Below are positions 9,956 through 18,551 of a stretch of 64,000 bases of DNA, piece by piece (positions within the stretch are counted from its first letter, which is position 1; every line of letters starts with the position of its first letter). The DNA is taken from NCBI RefSeq assembly GCF_036250675.1, contig NZ_CP109592.1:5084001-5148000 (forward strand), written 5' to 3'. The notes under the pieces were generated by a model. It was not told where the DNA came from. It did not search any database and saw only the letters and a list, made by a program, of their open reading frames with translations. The stretch comes from Streptomyces sp. NBC_01689. GTDB lineage: Bacteria > Actinomycetota > Actinomycetes > Streptomycetales > Streptomycetaceae. A program made the position numbers and the translations under genes.

Positions 9956-11461
9956 ATGCCCAGTGCAGAGACGACGCGAGCGAGCGTGCGCGAGCCGGAA
10001 CCGGTGCGGCCGACCAAGGAGGACGAGGTCGCCGCGGCCGGCAGCGAGCTGATCGGCGGCCCCATCGGACGGCGGGCCCTGCTGGGGACGTCCTGGTGGA
10101 CGCCCGTGCGGGTCGTCGCGCTGGTCGCGATCGCCATGTTCGCCCTCGGCATGGTCCAGAAGGTGCCCTGCTACGACGGCGGCTGGTTCTTCGGGGCCAG
10201 CACCCAGTACACGCACGCGTGCTACTCGGACATCCCGCACCTCTACCAGGGGCGCGGGTTCGCCGACGGCCTGGTGCCGTACTTCGACAAGCTCCCCGGC
10301 GACATGGACTACCTCGAGTACCCCGTGCTCACCGGTGTGTTCATGGAGGTCGCGGCCTGGCTCACGCCGGGCGGCGGCAGCATCCAGGACCAGGAGCAGA
10401 TCTACTGGATGGTCAACGCGGGGATGCTCATGGTGTGCGCGGCGGTCATCGCCGTGAGCACCGCGCGCCTCCACCGCAGGCGCCCCTGGGACGGCCTCCT
10501 GGTCGCCCTCGCGCCCGCCTTCGCGCTCACGGCCACCATCAACTGGGACCTCCTCGCCGTGGCCCTGCTGGCCGCCGCCATGCTCATGTGGTCCCGGGGC
10601 CGCGCCCTCGCCTTCGGCATCCTCATCGGACTCGCCACCGCCGCGAAGTTCTACCCGTTCCTGGTGATGGGGCCGCTGCTCGTGCTGTGCTGGCGGGCCG
10701 GCAGATGGCGCGAGTTCGGGACCGCGCTGATGGGCGCCGTGGGGGCCTGGCTGGTCGTGAACCTGCCGGTCATGTACCTCGCCCCGGAGGGCTGGGCGAA
10801 GTTCTACAGCTTCAGCCACGACCGGGGGGTCGACTTCGGCTCGGTCTTCCTGTTCCTCTCCACCTGGTTCAAGATCTCGATCACCGCCGACACCGCGAAC
10901 GCCTGGGCGCTCTTCCTGATGGTGCTGGTCTGCGTGGGCATGACCGCGCTCACGCTCACCGCGCCGCGCCGTCCCCGCTTCGTCCAGCTCGCGTTCCTGA
11001 TCGTCGCGGCCTTCGTCCTCACCAACAAGGTCTACTCGCCCCAGTACGTGCTGTGGCTGGTCCCCCTCGCCGCGCTGGCCCGGCCGCGCTGGCGGGACTT
11101 CCTGATCTGGCAGGCCTGCGAGGTCGCGTACTTCCTGGGGATCTGGATGTACCTCGCGTACACGACCAGCGGGGACGCCCACAAGGGCCTCTCCTCGCAG
11201 GGCTACCAGATCGCCATCGCCGTCCACCTCCTGGGCACGCTCTACCTGTGCGCGGTGGTCGTCCGCGACATCCTCATGCCGGAACGCGACGTGGTCCGCA
11301 AGGCGGGCGACGACGACCCCTCGGGCGGAGTCCTCGACGGGGCGGAGGACGTCTTCGTCCTCGGGGCCGCGGCCCGTCCGCCCAGGCACGCGGCCCACTT
11401 CGACGGGCCGCAGGTGCAGTGGGGCAACGGCGGTGTGGCTGTCGAGGACCGTTCGCCCTGA
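9956..11461 (+). CDS. GT87-family (DUF2029) polyprenol-dependent glycosyltransferase
   Basis: A 501-residue polytopic membrane protein with roughly ten or more hydrophobic helices. It has features of the GT-C fold GT87 mannosyltransferases: an acidic extracellular loop after helix 1 (MDYLEYPVLTG) and the NWDLLAVALLAAAML helix. GT87 enzymes add mannose or arabinose from polyprenyl-phosphate donors to envelope glycans; the acceptor here is unknown. Two in-frame ATGs exist, 9947 and 9956. The GGCAGG at 9941-9946 abuts the first but is correctly spaced for the second, which I chose. A small acidic/basic cytoplasmic head precedes the first helix. Confidence 0.85.
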   Translation: MPSAETTRASVREPEPVRPTKEDEVAAAGSELIGGPIGRRALLGTSWWTPVRVVALVAIAMFALGMVQKVPCYDGGWFFGASTQYTHACYSDIPHLYQGRGFADGLVPYFDKLPGDMDYLEYPVLTGVFMEVAAWLTPGGGSIQDQEQIYWMVNAGMLMVCAAVIAVSTARLHRRRPWDGLLVALAPAFALTATINWDLLAVALLAAAMLMWSRGRALAFGILIGLATAAKFYPFLVMGPLLVLCWRAGRWREFGTALMGAVGAWLVVNLPVMYLAPEGWAKFYSFSHDRGVDFGSVFLFLSTWFKISITADTANAWALFLMVLVCVGMTALTLTAPRRPRFVQLAFLIVAAFVLTNKVYSPQYVLWLVPLAALARPRWRDFLIWQACEVAYFLGIWMYLAYTTSGDAHKGLSSQGYQIAIAVHLLGTLYLCAVVVRDILMPERDVVRKAGDDDPSGGVLDGAEDVFVLGAAARPPRHAAHFDGPQVQWGNGGVAVEDRSP

Positions 11462-11486
11462 GCGAACAGCGCGTCCACGGACAGGA

Positions 11487-11523
11487 CGAAAGGCCGTACA
11501 CGGTGATCGTGTACGGCCTTTCG
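11487..11523. terminator. Bidirectional terminator between convergent genes
   Basis: A perfect 16-bp stem (CGAAAGGCCGTACACG and its complement) with a 5-nt loop lies between the GT87 gene and the racemase-like gene on the other strand. Runs of A and T at the stem base suit both directions. Confidence 0.85.
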
Positions 11524-11618
11524 GCTGCTCGCTGCCGGCTCCCGAACCGCCCGCCGTCGGCTGTCGGACGCCGTCCGTGCGCGGCCGCGGTGGGAGGGCG
11601 GGAGTGCGGAGGCCGGTG

Positions 11619-12650
11619 TCAGCGCTCGACGACGCGGTCGAACTGCGTGGTCGTGTGCCGCAGATGGGCCACCAGCTCGTCGCCGACCTTCGGCTCCGAG
11701 GCGTCGGAGGGCACGAAGAGGATCGAGACCTGCATGTGCGGGGGCTCGGCGAACCAGCGCTGCTTGCCCGCCCACACGAACGGCGAGAGGTTCCGGTTCA
11801 CCGTCGCGAGACCCGCCCGGGCGACGCCCTTGGCGCGCGGCATGACGCCGTGCAGCGCCTTCGGGGCCTCCAGGCCCACTCCGTGCGACGTACCGCCCGC
11901 CACGACGACGAGCCAGCCGTCCGAGGCCGCCTTCTGCTGCCGGTAGCCGAAACGGTCGCCCTTGGCGACAGGGGTGACGTCCAGGACGGCCCCGCGGTAC
12001 TCGGTCGCGTCGTGGTCGCCCAGCCACAGCCGCGTGCCGATACGGGCGCGGAACCGGGTCTGCGGGAACTGCTGCTGCAGCCGCGCGAGTTCCTGGGCCT
12101 TCAGGTGGCTGACGAACATCGTGTGCAGCGGCAGGCGGGCCGCCCGCAGGCGGTCCATCCAGCCGATGACCTCCTCGACGGCGTCCGAGCCGTCGGTACG
12201 GTCCAGCGGCAGGTGGATGGCGAAGCCCTCCAGCCGCACGTTCTCGATGGCGGAGTGCAGATGCGGCAGGTCCTGCTCGCTGACACCGTGCCGCTTCATC
12301 GAGGACATCACCTCGATGACGACACGGGCGCCCACGAGGCCGTACACGCCGTCGATGGACGACACCGAGCGGATGACACGGTCGGGCAGCGGTACGGGCT
12401 CCTCGCCCCGCCTGAACGGCGTCAGGACCAGCAGATCGCCGCCGAACCAGTCCTTGATCCGGGCGGCCTCGTACGTGGTGCCGACGGCGAGGATGTCGGA
12501 GCCGAGGCGGGTGGCCTCGTCCGCGAGCCGTTCGTGGCCGAAGCCGTAGCCGTTGCCCTTGCAGACGGGGACGAGCCCCGGGAACTGCTCGGACACCTGC
12601 TTGTGGTGTGCCCGCCAGCGCGCGGTGTCGACGTAGAGCGTGAGCGCCAT
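11619..12650 (-). CDS. Alanine racemase-like PLP enzyme (fold type III)
   Basis: A 343-residue protein with the Alr/YggS-type barrel. The PLP lysine lies in VCKGNGYGFG (K31), matching VVKANAYGHG of alanine racemase. A C-terminal beta domain contains GDRFGY, where racemases carry the catalytic tyrosine, and IGTRLWLGD. It is divergent from classical Alr in many loops, so the substrate is uncertain. It lies 77 nt downstream of femX in the same direction. A role in supplying or modifying amino acids for the peptidoglycan cross-bridge is inferred from this pairing, not from sequence. Confidence 0.75.
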   Translation of the reverse strand: MALTLYVDTARWRAHHKQVSEQFPGLVPVCKGNGYGFGHERLADEATRLGSDILAVGTTYEAARIKDWFGGDLLVLTPFRRGEEPVPLPDRVIRSVSSIDGVYGLVGARVVIEVMSSMKRHGVSEQDLPHLHSAIENVRLEGFAIHLPLDRTDGSDAVEEVIGWMDRLRAARLPLHTMFVSHLKAQELARLQQQFPQTRFRARIGTRLWLGDHDATEYRGAVLDVTPVAKGDRFGYRQQKAASDGWLVVVAGGTSHGVGLEAPKALHGVMPRAKGVARAGLATVNRNLSPFVWAGKQRWFAEPPHMQVSILFVPSDASEPKVGDELVAHLRHTTTQFDRVVER

Positions 12651-12727
12651 GGCCGGTCCCGGAACCTTTCTCGTGGCTGCGGTGTATCAGAGGTATGGAA
12701 GGAAAGTGTGGCTGATGCGCCCGACAC

Positions 12728-13849
12728 TCAGCGGCGGGACATGTAGATGTCGAGCGCCTTGTGCAGCAGCTTGTTGAGCGGGAAGTCCCACTCCCCGAGG
12801 TACTCGGCCGCCTGGCCGCCCGTGCCCACCTTGAACTGGATGAGACCGAAGAGGTGGTCGGTCTCGTCCAGCGAGTCGGAGATGCCGCGCAGGTCGTACA
12901 CCGTCGCCCCCAGGGCGTACGAGTCGCGCAGCATCCGCCACTGCATCGCGTTCGACGGACGGAACTCACGCCCGATGTTGTCCGAGGCGCCGTACGAGTA
13001 CCAGACGTGCCCGCCGACGACCAGCATCGTCGCCGCCGACAGGTTCACGCCGCCGCGCCGGGCGAAGTAGAGCCGCATCCGGTTGGGGTCCTCGGTGTTG
13101 AGGGCCGTCCACATGCGCTGGAAGTACGAGAGCGGGCGGGGCCGGAAGTGGTCGCGGATCGCCGTGATCTCGTACAGGCGCTGCCACTCCTCAAGGTCGT
13201 GGTAGCCGCCCTGGACGACCTCGACGCCCTCCTTCTCGGCCTTCTTGATGTTGCGGCGCCACAGCTGGTTGAAGTTCTTGTGGACCTCTTCCAGGGAGCG
13301 GTTGGCCAGCGGCACCTGGAAGACGTAGCGGGGCTGGACGTCGCCGAAGCCGGCGCCGCCGTCCTCGCCCTGCTGCCAGCCCATGCGGCGCAGCTTGTCG
13401 GCCACCTCGAAGGCGCGCGGCTCGATGAAGTCGGCCTCGATGTCGCGCAGACGCTTCACGTCCGGGTTCTGGATGCCGCCCTTGATTGAGGTGGCCTCCC
13501 AGCGCCGGATGATCACCGGCGGACCCATCTTCACGGAGAAGGCGCCCTGGTGCTTGAGGTGCGCGAGCATCGGCTGCAGCCACTCGTCGAGGTTCGGCGC
13601 GTACCAGTTGATGACCGGACCCTCGGGCAGATAGGCGAGATAGCGCTTGATCTTGGGCAGCTGGCGGTACAGGACCAGCCCGGCCCCGACCATCTCGCCG
13701 CTCCTGCCGTCGAACCAGCCCAGGCTCTCCGAGCGCCACTCGGCCTTCACGTCGGCCCAGGCCGGGACCTGCATGTGGCTGGCCGAGGACAGGCTCTGGA
13801 TGTATGCCAGATGCTGCTCTCGGCTGATGGTCCTCAGGGTCAGACTCAT
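12728..13849 (-). CDS. femX: FemX-type lipid II aminoacyltransferase (FemABX family)
   Basis: FemABX proteins transfer an amino acid from aminoacyl-tRNA to the stem peptide of lipid II. In S. coelicolor the syntenic FemX is reported to add the cross-bridge glycine to LL-Dap. This 373-residue protein has duplicated GNAT-like halves, the [20 protein letters not shown] segment, and family motifs [20 protein letters not shown] and [22 protein letters not shown] 13849 starts the conserved [17 protein letters not shown], and the longer upstream frame was rejected as non-conserved. It is cotranscribed with the racemase-like gene. Confidence 0.9.
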   Translation of the reverse strand: MSLTLRTISREQHLAYIQSLSSASHMQVPAWADVKAEWRSESLGWFDGRSGEMVGAGLVLYRQLPKIKRYLAYLPEGPVINWYAPNLDEWLQPMLAHLKHQGAFSVKMGPPVIIRRWEATSIKGGIQNPDVKRLRDIEADFIEPRAFEVADKLRRMGWQQGEDGGAGFGDVQPRYVFQVPLANRSLEEVHKNFNQLWRRNIKKAEKEGVEVVQGGYHDLEEWQRLYEITAIRDHFRPRPLSYFQRMWTALNTEDPNRMRLYFARRGGVNLSAATMLVVGGHVWYSYGASDNIGREFRPSNAMQWRMLRDSYALGATVYDLRGISDSLDETDHLFGLIQFKVGTGGQAAEYLGEWDFPLNKLLHKALDIYMSRR

Positions 13850-14063
13850 TAGGGGCGCTCCTCGGGCTGGTGTGTCCCCATGGGTACAAGGGCTCCGGCT
13901 CTCGCGCCGAAGCCTACTGCGCCCTGCGAGCGCCCCGTCTGGCCGTATGGAACCCGCGTCCGGACCGATGCCCGGTCGGGACGGTATGGGGTGATGTGTC
14001 ACCTGTCGGGGACCGTCGGGCGGCCGCGGTGTGGTCTCCGGGCCGCCCGCCGTGCGCTCCCCC

Positions 14064-14378
14064 TCAGCCGATGATGCCGCCGAAGAGGCCGCCATGTGCC
14101 ATGCCGAGGAAGAAGCCGATGGCGGCGGCGCCGAGACCCAGGATCAGCCCGAAGCGCTGCCGGGTGGTCTCCGAGATGAACTGTCCGCTCGCTCCGGTGA
14201 AGATGCCGATCAGCCCGGTCCAGGAACTGATCAGGTGCAGGCTGTGGAACTGTGCCGTGATGAACGCCGTCACTCCGAGCACCAGGGTCACGGCGAGCAG
14301 GGCGTCCTGGAGCGGATGGGGCTTGTGGTCGGTGGCGAGCAGGGATCCGGCGGTGTTGGTTCGCACTGTCTGTGCCAT
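14064..14378 (-). CDS. Small integral membrane protein
   Basis: A 104-residue protein with three hydrophobic helices ([53 protein letters not shown]). The ATG at 14378 follows a perfect AGGAGGTGCCTC, which rules out the longer in-frame extension. I do not recognise a family with a defined role; it looks like the conserved small membrane protein found beside rpsF in streptomycetes. It is divergent from rpsF across a 298-bp gap that must hold both promoters. Confidence 0.75.
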   Translation of the reverse strand: MAQTVRTNTAGSLLATDHKPHPLQDALLAVTLVLGVTAFITAQFHSLHLISSWTGLIGIFTGASGQFISETTRQRFGLILGLGAAAIGFFLGMAHGGLFGGIIG

Positions 14379-14676
14379 GAGGCACCTCCTGCGGAAGGCG
14401 GCGCATAGTAGCGCCATACACACCCGATGTGTACAGATTGCCGGTGACCCCGCCCTGATTTCAACCCGAAGCGGGTGTGCGGGTACTCTGTACCCTCTGC
14501 AGCGGTGTCTGCCCAGGCTTGGGCCAGGTCACGACAAGGACTCCCTCTCGGTCACTGGTCACGGTGCGCCGGACGGAGTCCGATTGTCAGTGGCGGCCGA
14601 TACCGTTGCGTACGCATCACAACCCTCCTGCCACGGAACGACCGTGGCCGTTGAGTCCAAAGGAGGTGGGTTCCAC

Positions 14677-14967
14677 ATGCGTCACTACGAAGTGATGGTC
14701 ATCCTCGACCCCGATCTGGAGGAGCGCGCTGTCGCCCCCCTGATCGAGAACTTCCTCTCCGTCGTCCGTGAGGGCAACGGAAAGGTCGAGAAGGTCGACA
14801 CCTGGGGCCGTCGTCGTCTCTCGTACGAGATCAAGAAGAAGCCCGAGGGCATCTACTCGGTCATCGACCTGCAGGCCGAGCCTGCGGTCGTCAAGGAGCT
14901 CGACCGCCAGATGAACCTGAACGAGTCGGTCCTCCGGACCAAGGTCCTCCGTCCCGAGACCCACTGA
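14677..14967 (+). CDS. rpsF: 30S ribosomal protein S6
   Basis: A 96-residue protein that binds 16S rRNA together with S18. The typical start [17 protein letters not shown], central [19 protein letters not shown] and C-terminal [14 protein letters not shown] are all present. An excellent AA[11 protein letters not shown]hine-Dalgarno precedes ATG 14677. It is the first gene of the rpsF-ssb-rpsR-rplI operon. In many bacteria this operon is feedback-controlled by the S6:S18 pair binding the leader; I did not find a clear leader structure here. Confidence 0.98.
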   Translation: MRHYEVMVILDPDLEERAVAPLIENFLSVVREGNGKVEKVDTWGRRRLSYEIKKKPEGIYSVIDLQAEPAVVKELDRQMNLNESVLRTKVLRPETH

Positions 14968-15044
14968 GCTCTCCCGCTCAGCTGATCTCGGGTTTCGAGT
15001 AGCAGCACCAGCAGCCAGCAGCAAACCCGCCGAGAGGTTCCCCC

Positions 15045-15638
15045 ATGGCAGGCGAGACCGTCATCACGGTCGTCGGCAATCTTGTAGACGACCCCGAGCT
15101 GCGCTTCACCCCTTCCGGTGCGGCGGTCGCGAAGTTCCGTGTCGCGTCCACCCCCCGCACCTTCGACCGTCAGACCAACGAGTGGAAGGACGGCGAGAGC
15201 CTGTTCCTGACCTGCTCGGTCTGGCGTCAGGCGGCGGAGAACGTCGCCGAGTCGCTCCAGCGAGGCATGCGCGTCATCGTGCAGGGCCGGCTGAAGCAGC
15301 GGTCCTACGAGGACCGTGAGGGCGTCAAGCGCACGGTCTACGAACTGGACGTGGAGGAAGTCGGCGCCAGCCTGAAGAACGCCACGGCCAAGGTCACCAA
15401 GACCACCGGCCGAGGCGGTCAGGGCGGTTACGGCGGAGGCTCCGGCGGCGGCCAGCAGGGCGGTGGCTGGGGCGGAGGCTCCGGCGGCGGCCAGCAGGGC
15501 GGCGGCGGTGCCCCCGCGGACGACCCCTGGGCGACCGGCGCTCCTGCCGGTGGTGGCAACCAGGGCGGCGGCGGTGGCGGCTGGGGCGGAAGCTCCGGCG
15601 GTTCCGGTGGCGGCTACTCGGACGAGCCCCCCTTCTAG
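15045..15638 (+). CDS. ssb: Single-stranded DNA-binding protein
   Basis: A 197-residue SSB essential for replication, recombination and repair. The N-terminal OB fold (about 1-115) contains [18 protein letters not shown] and [20 protein letters not shown]. It is followed by a long Gly-rich linker with a 13-residue tandem repeat and the acidic tip DEPPF, which recruits partner proteins. It lies between rpsF and rpsR in the canonical operon. The larger, Gly-rich linker is typical of the housekeeping actinobacterial SsbA. Confidence 0.97.
   Translation: MAGETVITVVGNLVDDPELRFTPSGAAVAKFRVASTPRTFDRQTNEWKDGESLFLTCSVWRQAAENVAESLQRGMRVIVQGRLKQRSYEDREGVKRTVYELDVEEVGASLKNATAKVTKTTGRGGQGGYGGGSGGGQQGGGWGGGSGGGQQGGGGAPADDPWATGAPAGGGNQGGGGGGWGGSSGGSGGGYSDEPPF
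15432..15502 (+). repeat. 39-nt tandem repeat in the ssb linker
   Basis: Unit 1 is 15432-15470. Unit 2 starts at 15471 and is identical for 32 nt before diverging. Each codes [12 protein letters not shown] plus one residue, so linker length could vary between strains by slippage. Confidence 0.85.
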
Positions 15639-15695
15639 GCCTTCGGGCCGAGGGTGGGCCGTACCCCCACTTCTTGATCACACAGGAGAAACACC

Positions 15696-15932
15696 ATGGC
15701 GAAGCCGCCTGTGCGCAAGCCTAAGAAGAAGGTCTGCGCTTTCTGCAAGGACAAGGTCACGTACGTGGACTACAAGGACACGAACATGCTGCGGAAGTTC
15801 ATTTCCGACCGCGGCAAGATCCGTGCCCGCCGCGTGACCGGCAACTGCACGCAGCACCAGCGTGACGTCGCCACGGCCGTGAAGAACAGCCGTGAGATGG
15901 CGCTGCTGCCCTACACCTCCACCGCGCGATAA
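15696..15932 (+). CDS. rpsR: 30S ribosomal protein S18, zinc-binding form
   Basis: A 78-residue protein and partner of S6 in the platform of the 30S subunit. It has [19 protein letters not shown] and [11 protein letters not shown]. The pattern C-x2-C (CAFC) with C-x2-H (CTQH) indicates the zinc-containing C+ form, as opposed to the zinc-free paralogue many streptomycetes express under zinc limitation. AGGAGAAACACC precedes the ATG. It lies in the operon between ssb and rplI. Confidence 0.98.
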   Translation: MAKPPVRKPKKKVCAFCKDKVTYVDYKDTNMLRKFISDRGKIRARRVTGNCTQHQRDVATAVKNSREMALLPYTSTAR

Positions 15933-15950
15933 GGGAAGGGTGACCGAAAC

Positions 15951-16397
15951 ATGAAGATCATCCTCACCCACGAGGTCTCCGGCCTCGGTGCCGCGGGCGA
16001 TGTCGTGGACGTCAAGGACGGCTACGCTCGCAACTACCTGATCCCGCGGAACTTTGCGATCCGCTGGACCAAGGGCGGCGAGAAGGACGTCGAGCAGATC
16101 CGTCGTGCTCGCAAGATCCACGAGATCGCGACCATCGAGCAGGCCAATGAGATCAAGGCCCGCCTCGAGGGCGTCCGGGTCCGCCTGGCCGTCCGCTCCG
16201 GCGACGCCGGTCGTCTCTTCGGCTCCGTCACCCCGGCCGACATCGCTTCGGCGATCAAGGCTTCCGGTGGCCCCGAGGTCGACAAGCGCCGCATCGAGCT
16301 GGGCTCGCCCATCAAGACCCTGGGCGCCCACGAGACGTCGGTGCGTCTGCACCCCGAGGTTGCCGCCAAGGTCAACATCGAGGTCGTCGCTGCCTGA
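15951..16397 (+). CDS. rplI: 50S ribosomal protein L9
   Basis: A 148-residue two-domain L9. The N-terminal domain ([30 protein letters not shown], split here by position 1-30) binds 23S rRNA. A long connecting helix and C-terminal domain follow ([25 protein letters not shown]). It is 18 nt from rpsR and is the last gene of the rpsF operon, ending in a clear terminator. Confidence 0.98.
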   Translation: MKIILTHEVSGLGAAGDVVDVKDGYARNYLIPRNFAIRWTKGGEKDVEQIRRARKIHEIATIEQANEIKARLEGVRVRLAVRSGDAGRLFGSVTPADIASAIKASGGPEVDKRRIELGSPIKTLGAHETSVRLHPEVAAKVNIEVVAA

Positions 16398-16421
16398 GTG
16401 CAGCACTCGGCATAGCTGAGG

Positions 16422-16453
16422 GAAGGGCCGTACCCCTGAGGGTGCGGCCCTTC
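16422..16453 (+). terminator. Terminator of the rpsF-ssb-rpsR-rplI operon
   Basis: A 14-bp stem GAAGGGCCGTACCC / GGGTGCGGCCCTTC (one U-G wobble) with loop CTGA lies 25 nt after rplI. It is followed by TTCGTTT. Confidence 0.85.
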
Positions 16454-16474
16454 TTCGTTTCAGCGGCCCTACGT

Positions 16475-16490
16475 CGTTTCACGTGAAACG
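16475..16490. other. parS site, first of a triple cluster
   Basis: CGTTTCACGTGAAACG, with a perfect 14-mer core at 16476-16489. It lies in the 357-bp gene-free stretch between convergent rplI and the MATE gene. The next core begins 62 bp away. Confidence 0.95.
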
Positions 16491-16536
16491 GGAGCCTTCC
16501 TCGGGGTGGGGCCGGGCTCAGAGGTGCGGTCGGGCC

Positions 16537-16552
16537 CGTTTCACGTGAAACG
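16537..16552. other. parS site, second of a triple cluster
   Basis: Perfect core at 16538-16551, extended by GGGCCC flanks to a 26-bp perfect palindrome (16532-16557). Confidence 0.95.
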
Positions 16553-16599
16553 GGCCCTTCGGGCCGCGTGGGTCCGTGGCACCGGCTTCCGGTGCCGTG

Positions 16600-16615
16600 G
16601 GTTTCACGTGAAACG
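16600..16615. other. parS site, third of a triple cluster
   Basis: Perfect core at 16601-16614, 63 bp from the previous core. The three cores are spaced 62 and 63 bp, close to six helical turns. Confidence 0.95.
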
Positions 16616-16754
16616 GTCGCTGGGCGACGGCCGGCCCGACGGATCCGCGCGGGTGACCGGATGTCCCGGCGCGGGCGGCGGCCGGACACTTCCGTGTACG
16701 CCTACGGGCCGGAGGGTCCCCCGGCGGCATCTCCCGCTTCACGTGCTCGTGCGG

Positions 16755-18092
16755 TCAGCGGGTGGCGCCCGTGACGATCCAGAGTCCCGAACGAGAACGC
16801 AGCCACAACGTCAGCATCCTCAGCATCATCATCAGCGTCATCGCTCCCCACAGGGCCGTGAGCCCTCCGCCGAACGCGGGGACGAGCAGCGCGACGGGCG
16901 CGAAGACCGCGAGGATCAGGACCATGGCCCACGCCAGGTACGGTCCGTCCCCCGCTCCCATGAGGACTCCGTCGAGGACGAAGACGATTCCGCTGACGGG
17001 CTGGGAGACGGCCACGAGAATCAGCGCGGGGAGCGCGGTGTGCTGGACGGCCGGGTCGCCGGTGAACAGCGGAAGGAACAGCGGACGGGCGGCGAAGACC
17101 AACAGCCCCAGGACGACGCCGGCGGCGACGCCCCACTGGACCATGCGGCGGCAGGCCTCGCGGGCGCCCGCTGCGTCGTTCGCTCCGAGATGACGTCCGA
17201 TGATGGCCTGCCCGGCGATGGCGATCGCGTCGAGGGCGAAGGCGAGCAGGCTCCACAGGCTCATGATGATCTGGTGGGCGGCGATGTCGGCGTCGCCGAG
17301 ACGGGCGGCGACAGCGGTGGCGATCATGAGGATGGCCCGCAGCGACAACGTCCGCACCAGCAGGGGAGCGCCGGCCTGCGCACAGGCCCGGATGCCGGCC
17401 GCATCCGGTCGCAGCGAGGCTCCGTGCTTCCGGGCGCCGCGTACGACCACGAACAGATACGCCGCGGCCATGCCGAACTGGGCGATGACCGTGCCCCAGG
17501 CGGAGCCCGCGATGCCCAGTCCGGCGCCGTAGACGAGCCCGGCGTTGAGCGCGGCGTTGGCCACGAAGCCCGCGACGGCGACATAGAGCGGGGTCCTCGT
17601 GTCCTGGAGCCCGCGCAGGACACCGGTGGAGGCGAGGACGACGAGCATCGCGGGGATGCCGAGTGCGGAGACGCGCAGATACGTCGTCGCGTACGGGGCC
17701 GCCGTCGGTGAGGCCCCGAAGAGTTCCACCAGGACGGGGGCCGTGGGCAGGACGGCGACGATGACGACGGCGCCGAGCAGGAGCGCGAGCCAGACGCCGT
17801 CCATGCCCTGGCGGATCGCCGCGCGCAGATCACCCGCGCCGACGCGTCGGGCGACGGCGGCGGTGGTGGCGTACGCGAGGAAGACGAAGACGCTGACGGC
17901 TGTCACGAGGAGCGCGGAGGCGATACCGAGACCGGCCAGTTGCGCGGTGCCGAGATGGCCGACGATGGCACTGTCGGCCATCACGAAAAGAGGCTCGGCG
18001 ACGAGTGCGCCGAAGGCCGGGACGGCCAGCGCGACGATCTCTCGGTCGTGCCGGCGTCGGGCGGCCCTGGGCGCCGGGGGAGCCTGTGTCAT
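16755..18092 (-). CDS. MATE-family multidrug/toxin exporter
   Basis: A 445-residue polytopic protein with two related six-helix halves. DinF-like MATE signatures are present: FGALVAEPLFVMADSAIVGHLG near the start, and GVLRGLQDTRTPLYVAVAGFVAN. The second half has IIMSLWSLLAFALDAIAIAGQ and GRHLGANDA. These transporters use H+ or Na+ antiport; the substrate is unknown. ATG 18092 (MTQAPPAP) was preferred to an ATG 14 codons upstream. It is divergent from dnaB across a 459-bp region containing the DnaA-box cluster. Confidence 0.9.
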   Translation of the reverse strand: MTQAPPAPRAARRRHDREIVALAVPAFGALVAEPLFVMADSAIVGHLGTAQLAGLGIASALLVTAVSVFVFLAYATTAAVARRVGAGDLRAAIRQGMDGVWLALLLGAVVIVAVLPTAPVLVELFGASPTAAPYATTYLRVSALGIPAMLVVLASTGVLRGLQDTRTPLYVAVAGFVANAALNAGLVYGAGLGIAGSAWGTVIAQFGMAAAYLFVVVRGARKHGASLRPDAAGIRACAQAGAPLLVRTLSLRAILMIATAVAARLGDADIAAHQIIMSLWSLLAFALDAIAIAGQAIIGRHLGANDAAGAREACRRMVQWGVAAGVVLGLLVFAARPLFLPLFTGDPAVQHTALPALILVAVSQPVSGIVFVLDGVLMGAGDGPYLAWAMVLILAVFAPVALLVPAFGGGLTALWGAMTLMMMLRMLTLWLRSRSGLWIVTGATR

Positions 18093-18280
18093 GGGCACCA
18101 ATCTAATCTTCCACAGGTAAGAGATGCAATCCATCCGTGACCCTTACTGATCCGGCCGTCGGGCGTGTCGTCGGGCGCGGTTCGAAGGGATCTTGGTCCG
18201 GCTGGAAAAGTTTTTCTTCTGCACAGCCGGTGGACGGTGAAGGTGCAGGTCAGGACTGTTGGGGAGGTTCCGCTGAGGGC

Positions 18281-18369
18281 TTGTTCACAGGCCTGTCCAC
18301 CGGGTCGTGCACAGGTTTTACGGAGTTCTCCACAGCATCTGGGCCGTCGTCCACATGGCCTGTGGATAA
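18281..18369. promoter_or_regulatory. Cluster of six DnaA-box-like 9-mers upstream of dnaB
   Basis: Within 89 bp there are TTGTTCACA (18281), CTGTCCACC (18293), TCGTGCACA (18305), TTCTCCACA (18326), TCGTCCACA (18347) and TGTGGATAA (18361). The last is the exact complement of TTATCCACA. Four of the others differ by one base from TTGTCCACA or its G variant, and one differs by two. The first five share orientation and the last is inverted. The rest of the gap 18093-18551 shows no gene, and promoters for dnaB and the MATE gene must lie in it. Confidence 0.7.
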
Positions 18370-18551
18370 CCAGATTGGCTGACGGTGCCCGCGGGCCTAA
18401 CGTGGTGCGGCGCCCGCTCTCTCCACCGCCCTCGGAAACCTCGCAAAACCGACGCGTGAGAACCGGAGTTGGGCCCCTTATTTGTCAGTGCGGTGCCGTA
18501 GAAATATGGGGCACGGCTAGGTCCGCTCGGCGGACGGGAGGAGGTGGCTCG

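Noticed and set aside
7255..10152. 965-codon open frame on the minus strand opposite the PBP and GT87 genes
   Set aside because: It is a GC-bias shadow: the plus strand has clear PBP motifs, and this frame has Arg/Val/Leu-rich composition without any domain.
9868..11946. 692-codon plus-strand frame across the GT87 gene
   Set aside because: It is Arg/Gly/Pro-rich, runs through a strong terminator and into the opposite-strand racemase gene, and is a shadow.
15432..15502. Repeat in ssb as a CRISPR-like or mobile repeat
   Set aside because: It is in frame, tandem and codes the glycine-rich linker, so it is an ordinary coding minisatellite.
16730..16755. TTCACGTGCTCGTG as a further parS
   Set aside because: Only half of the palindrome matches; the right arm lacks GAAAC.
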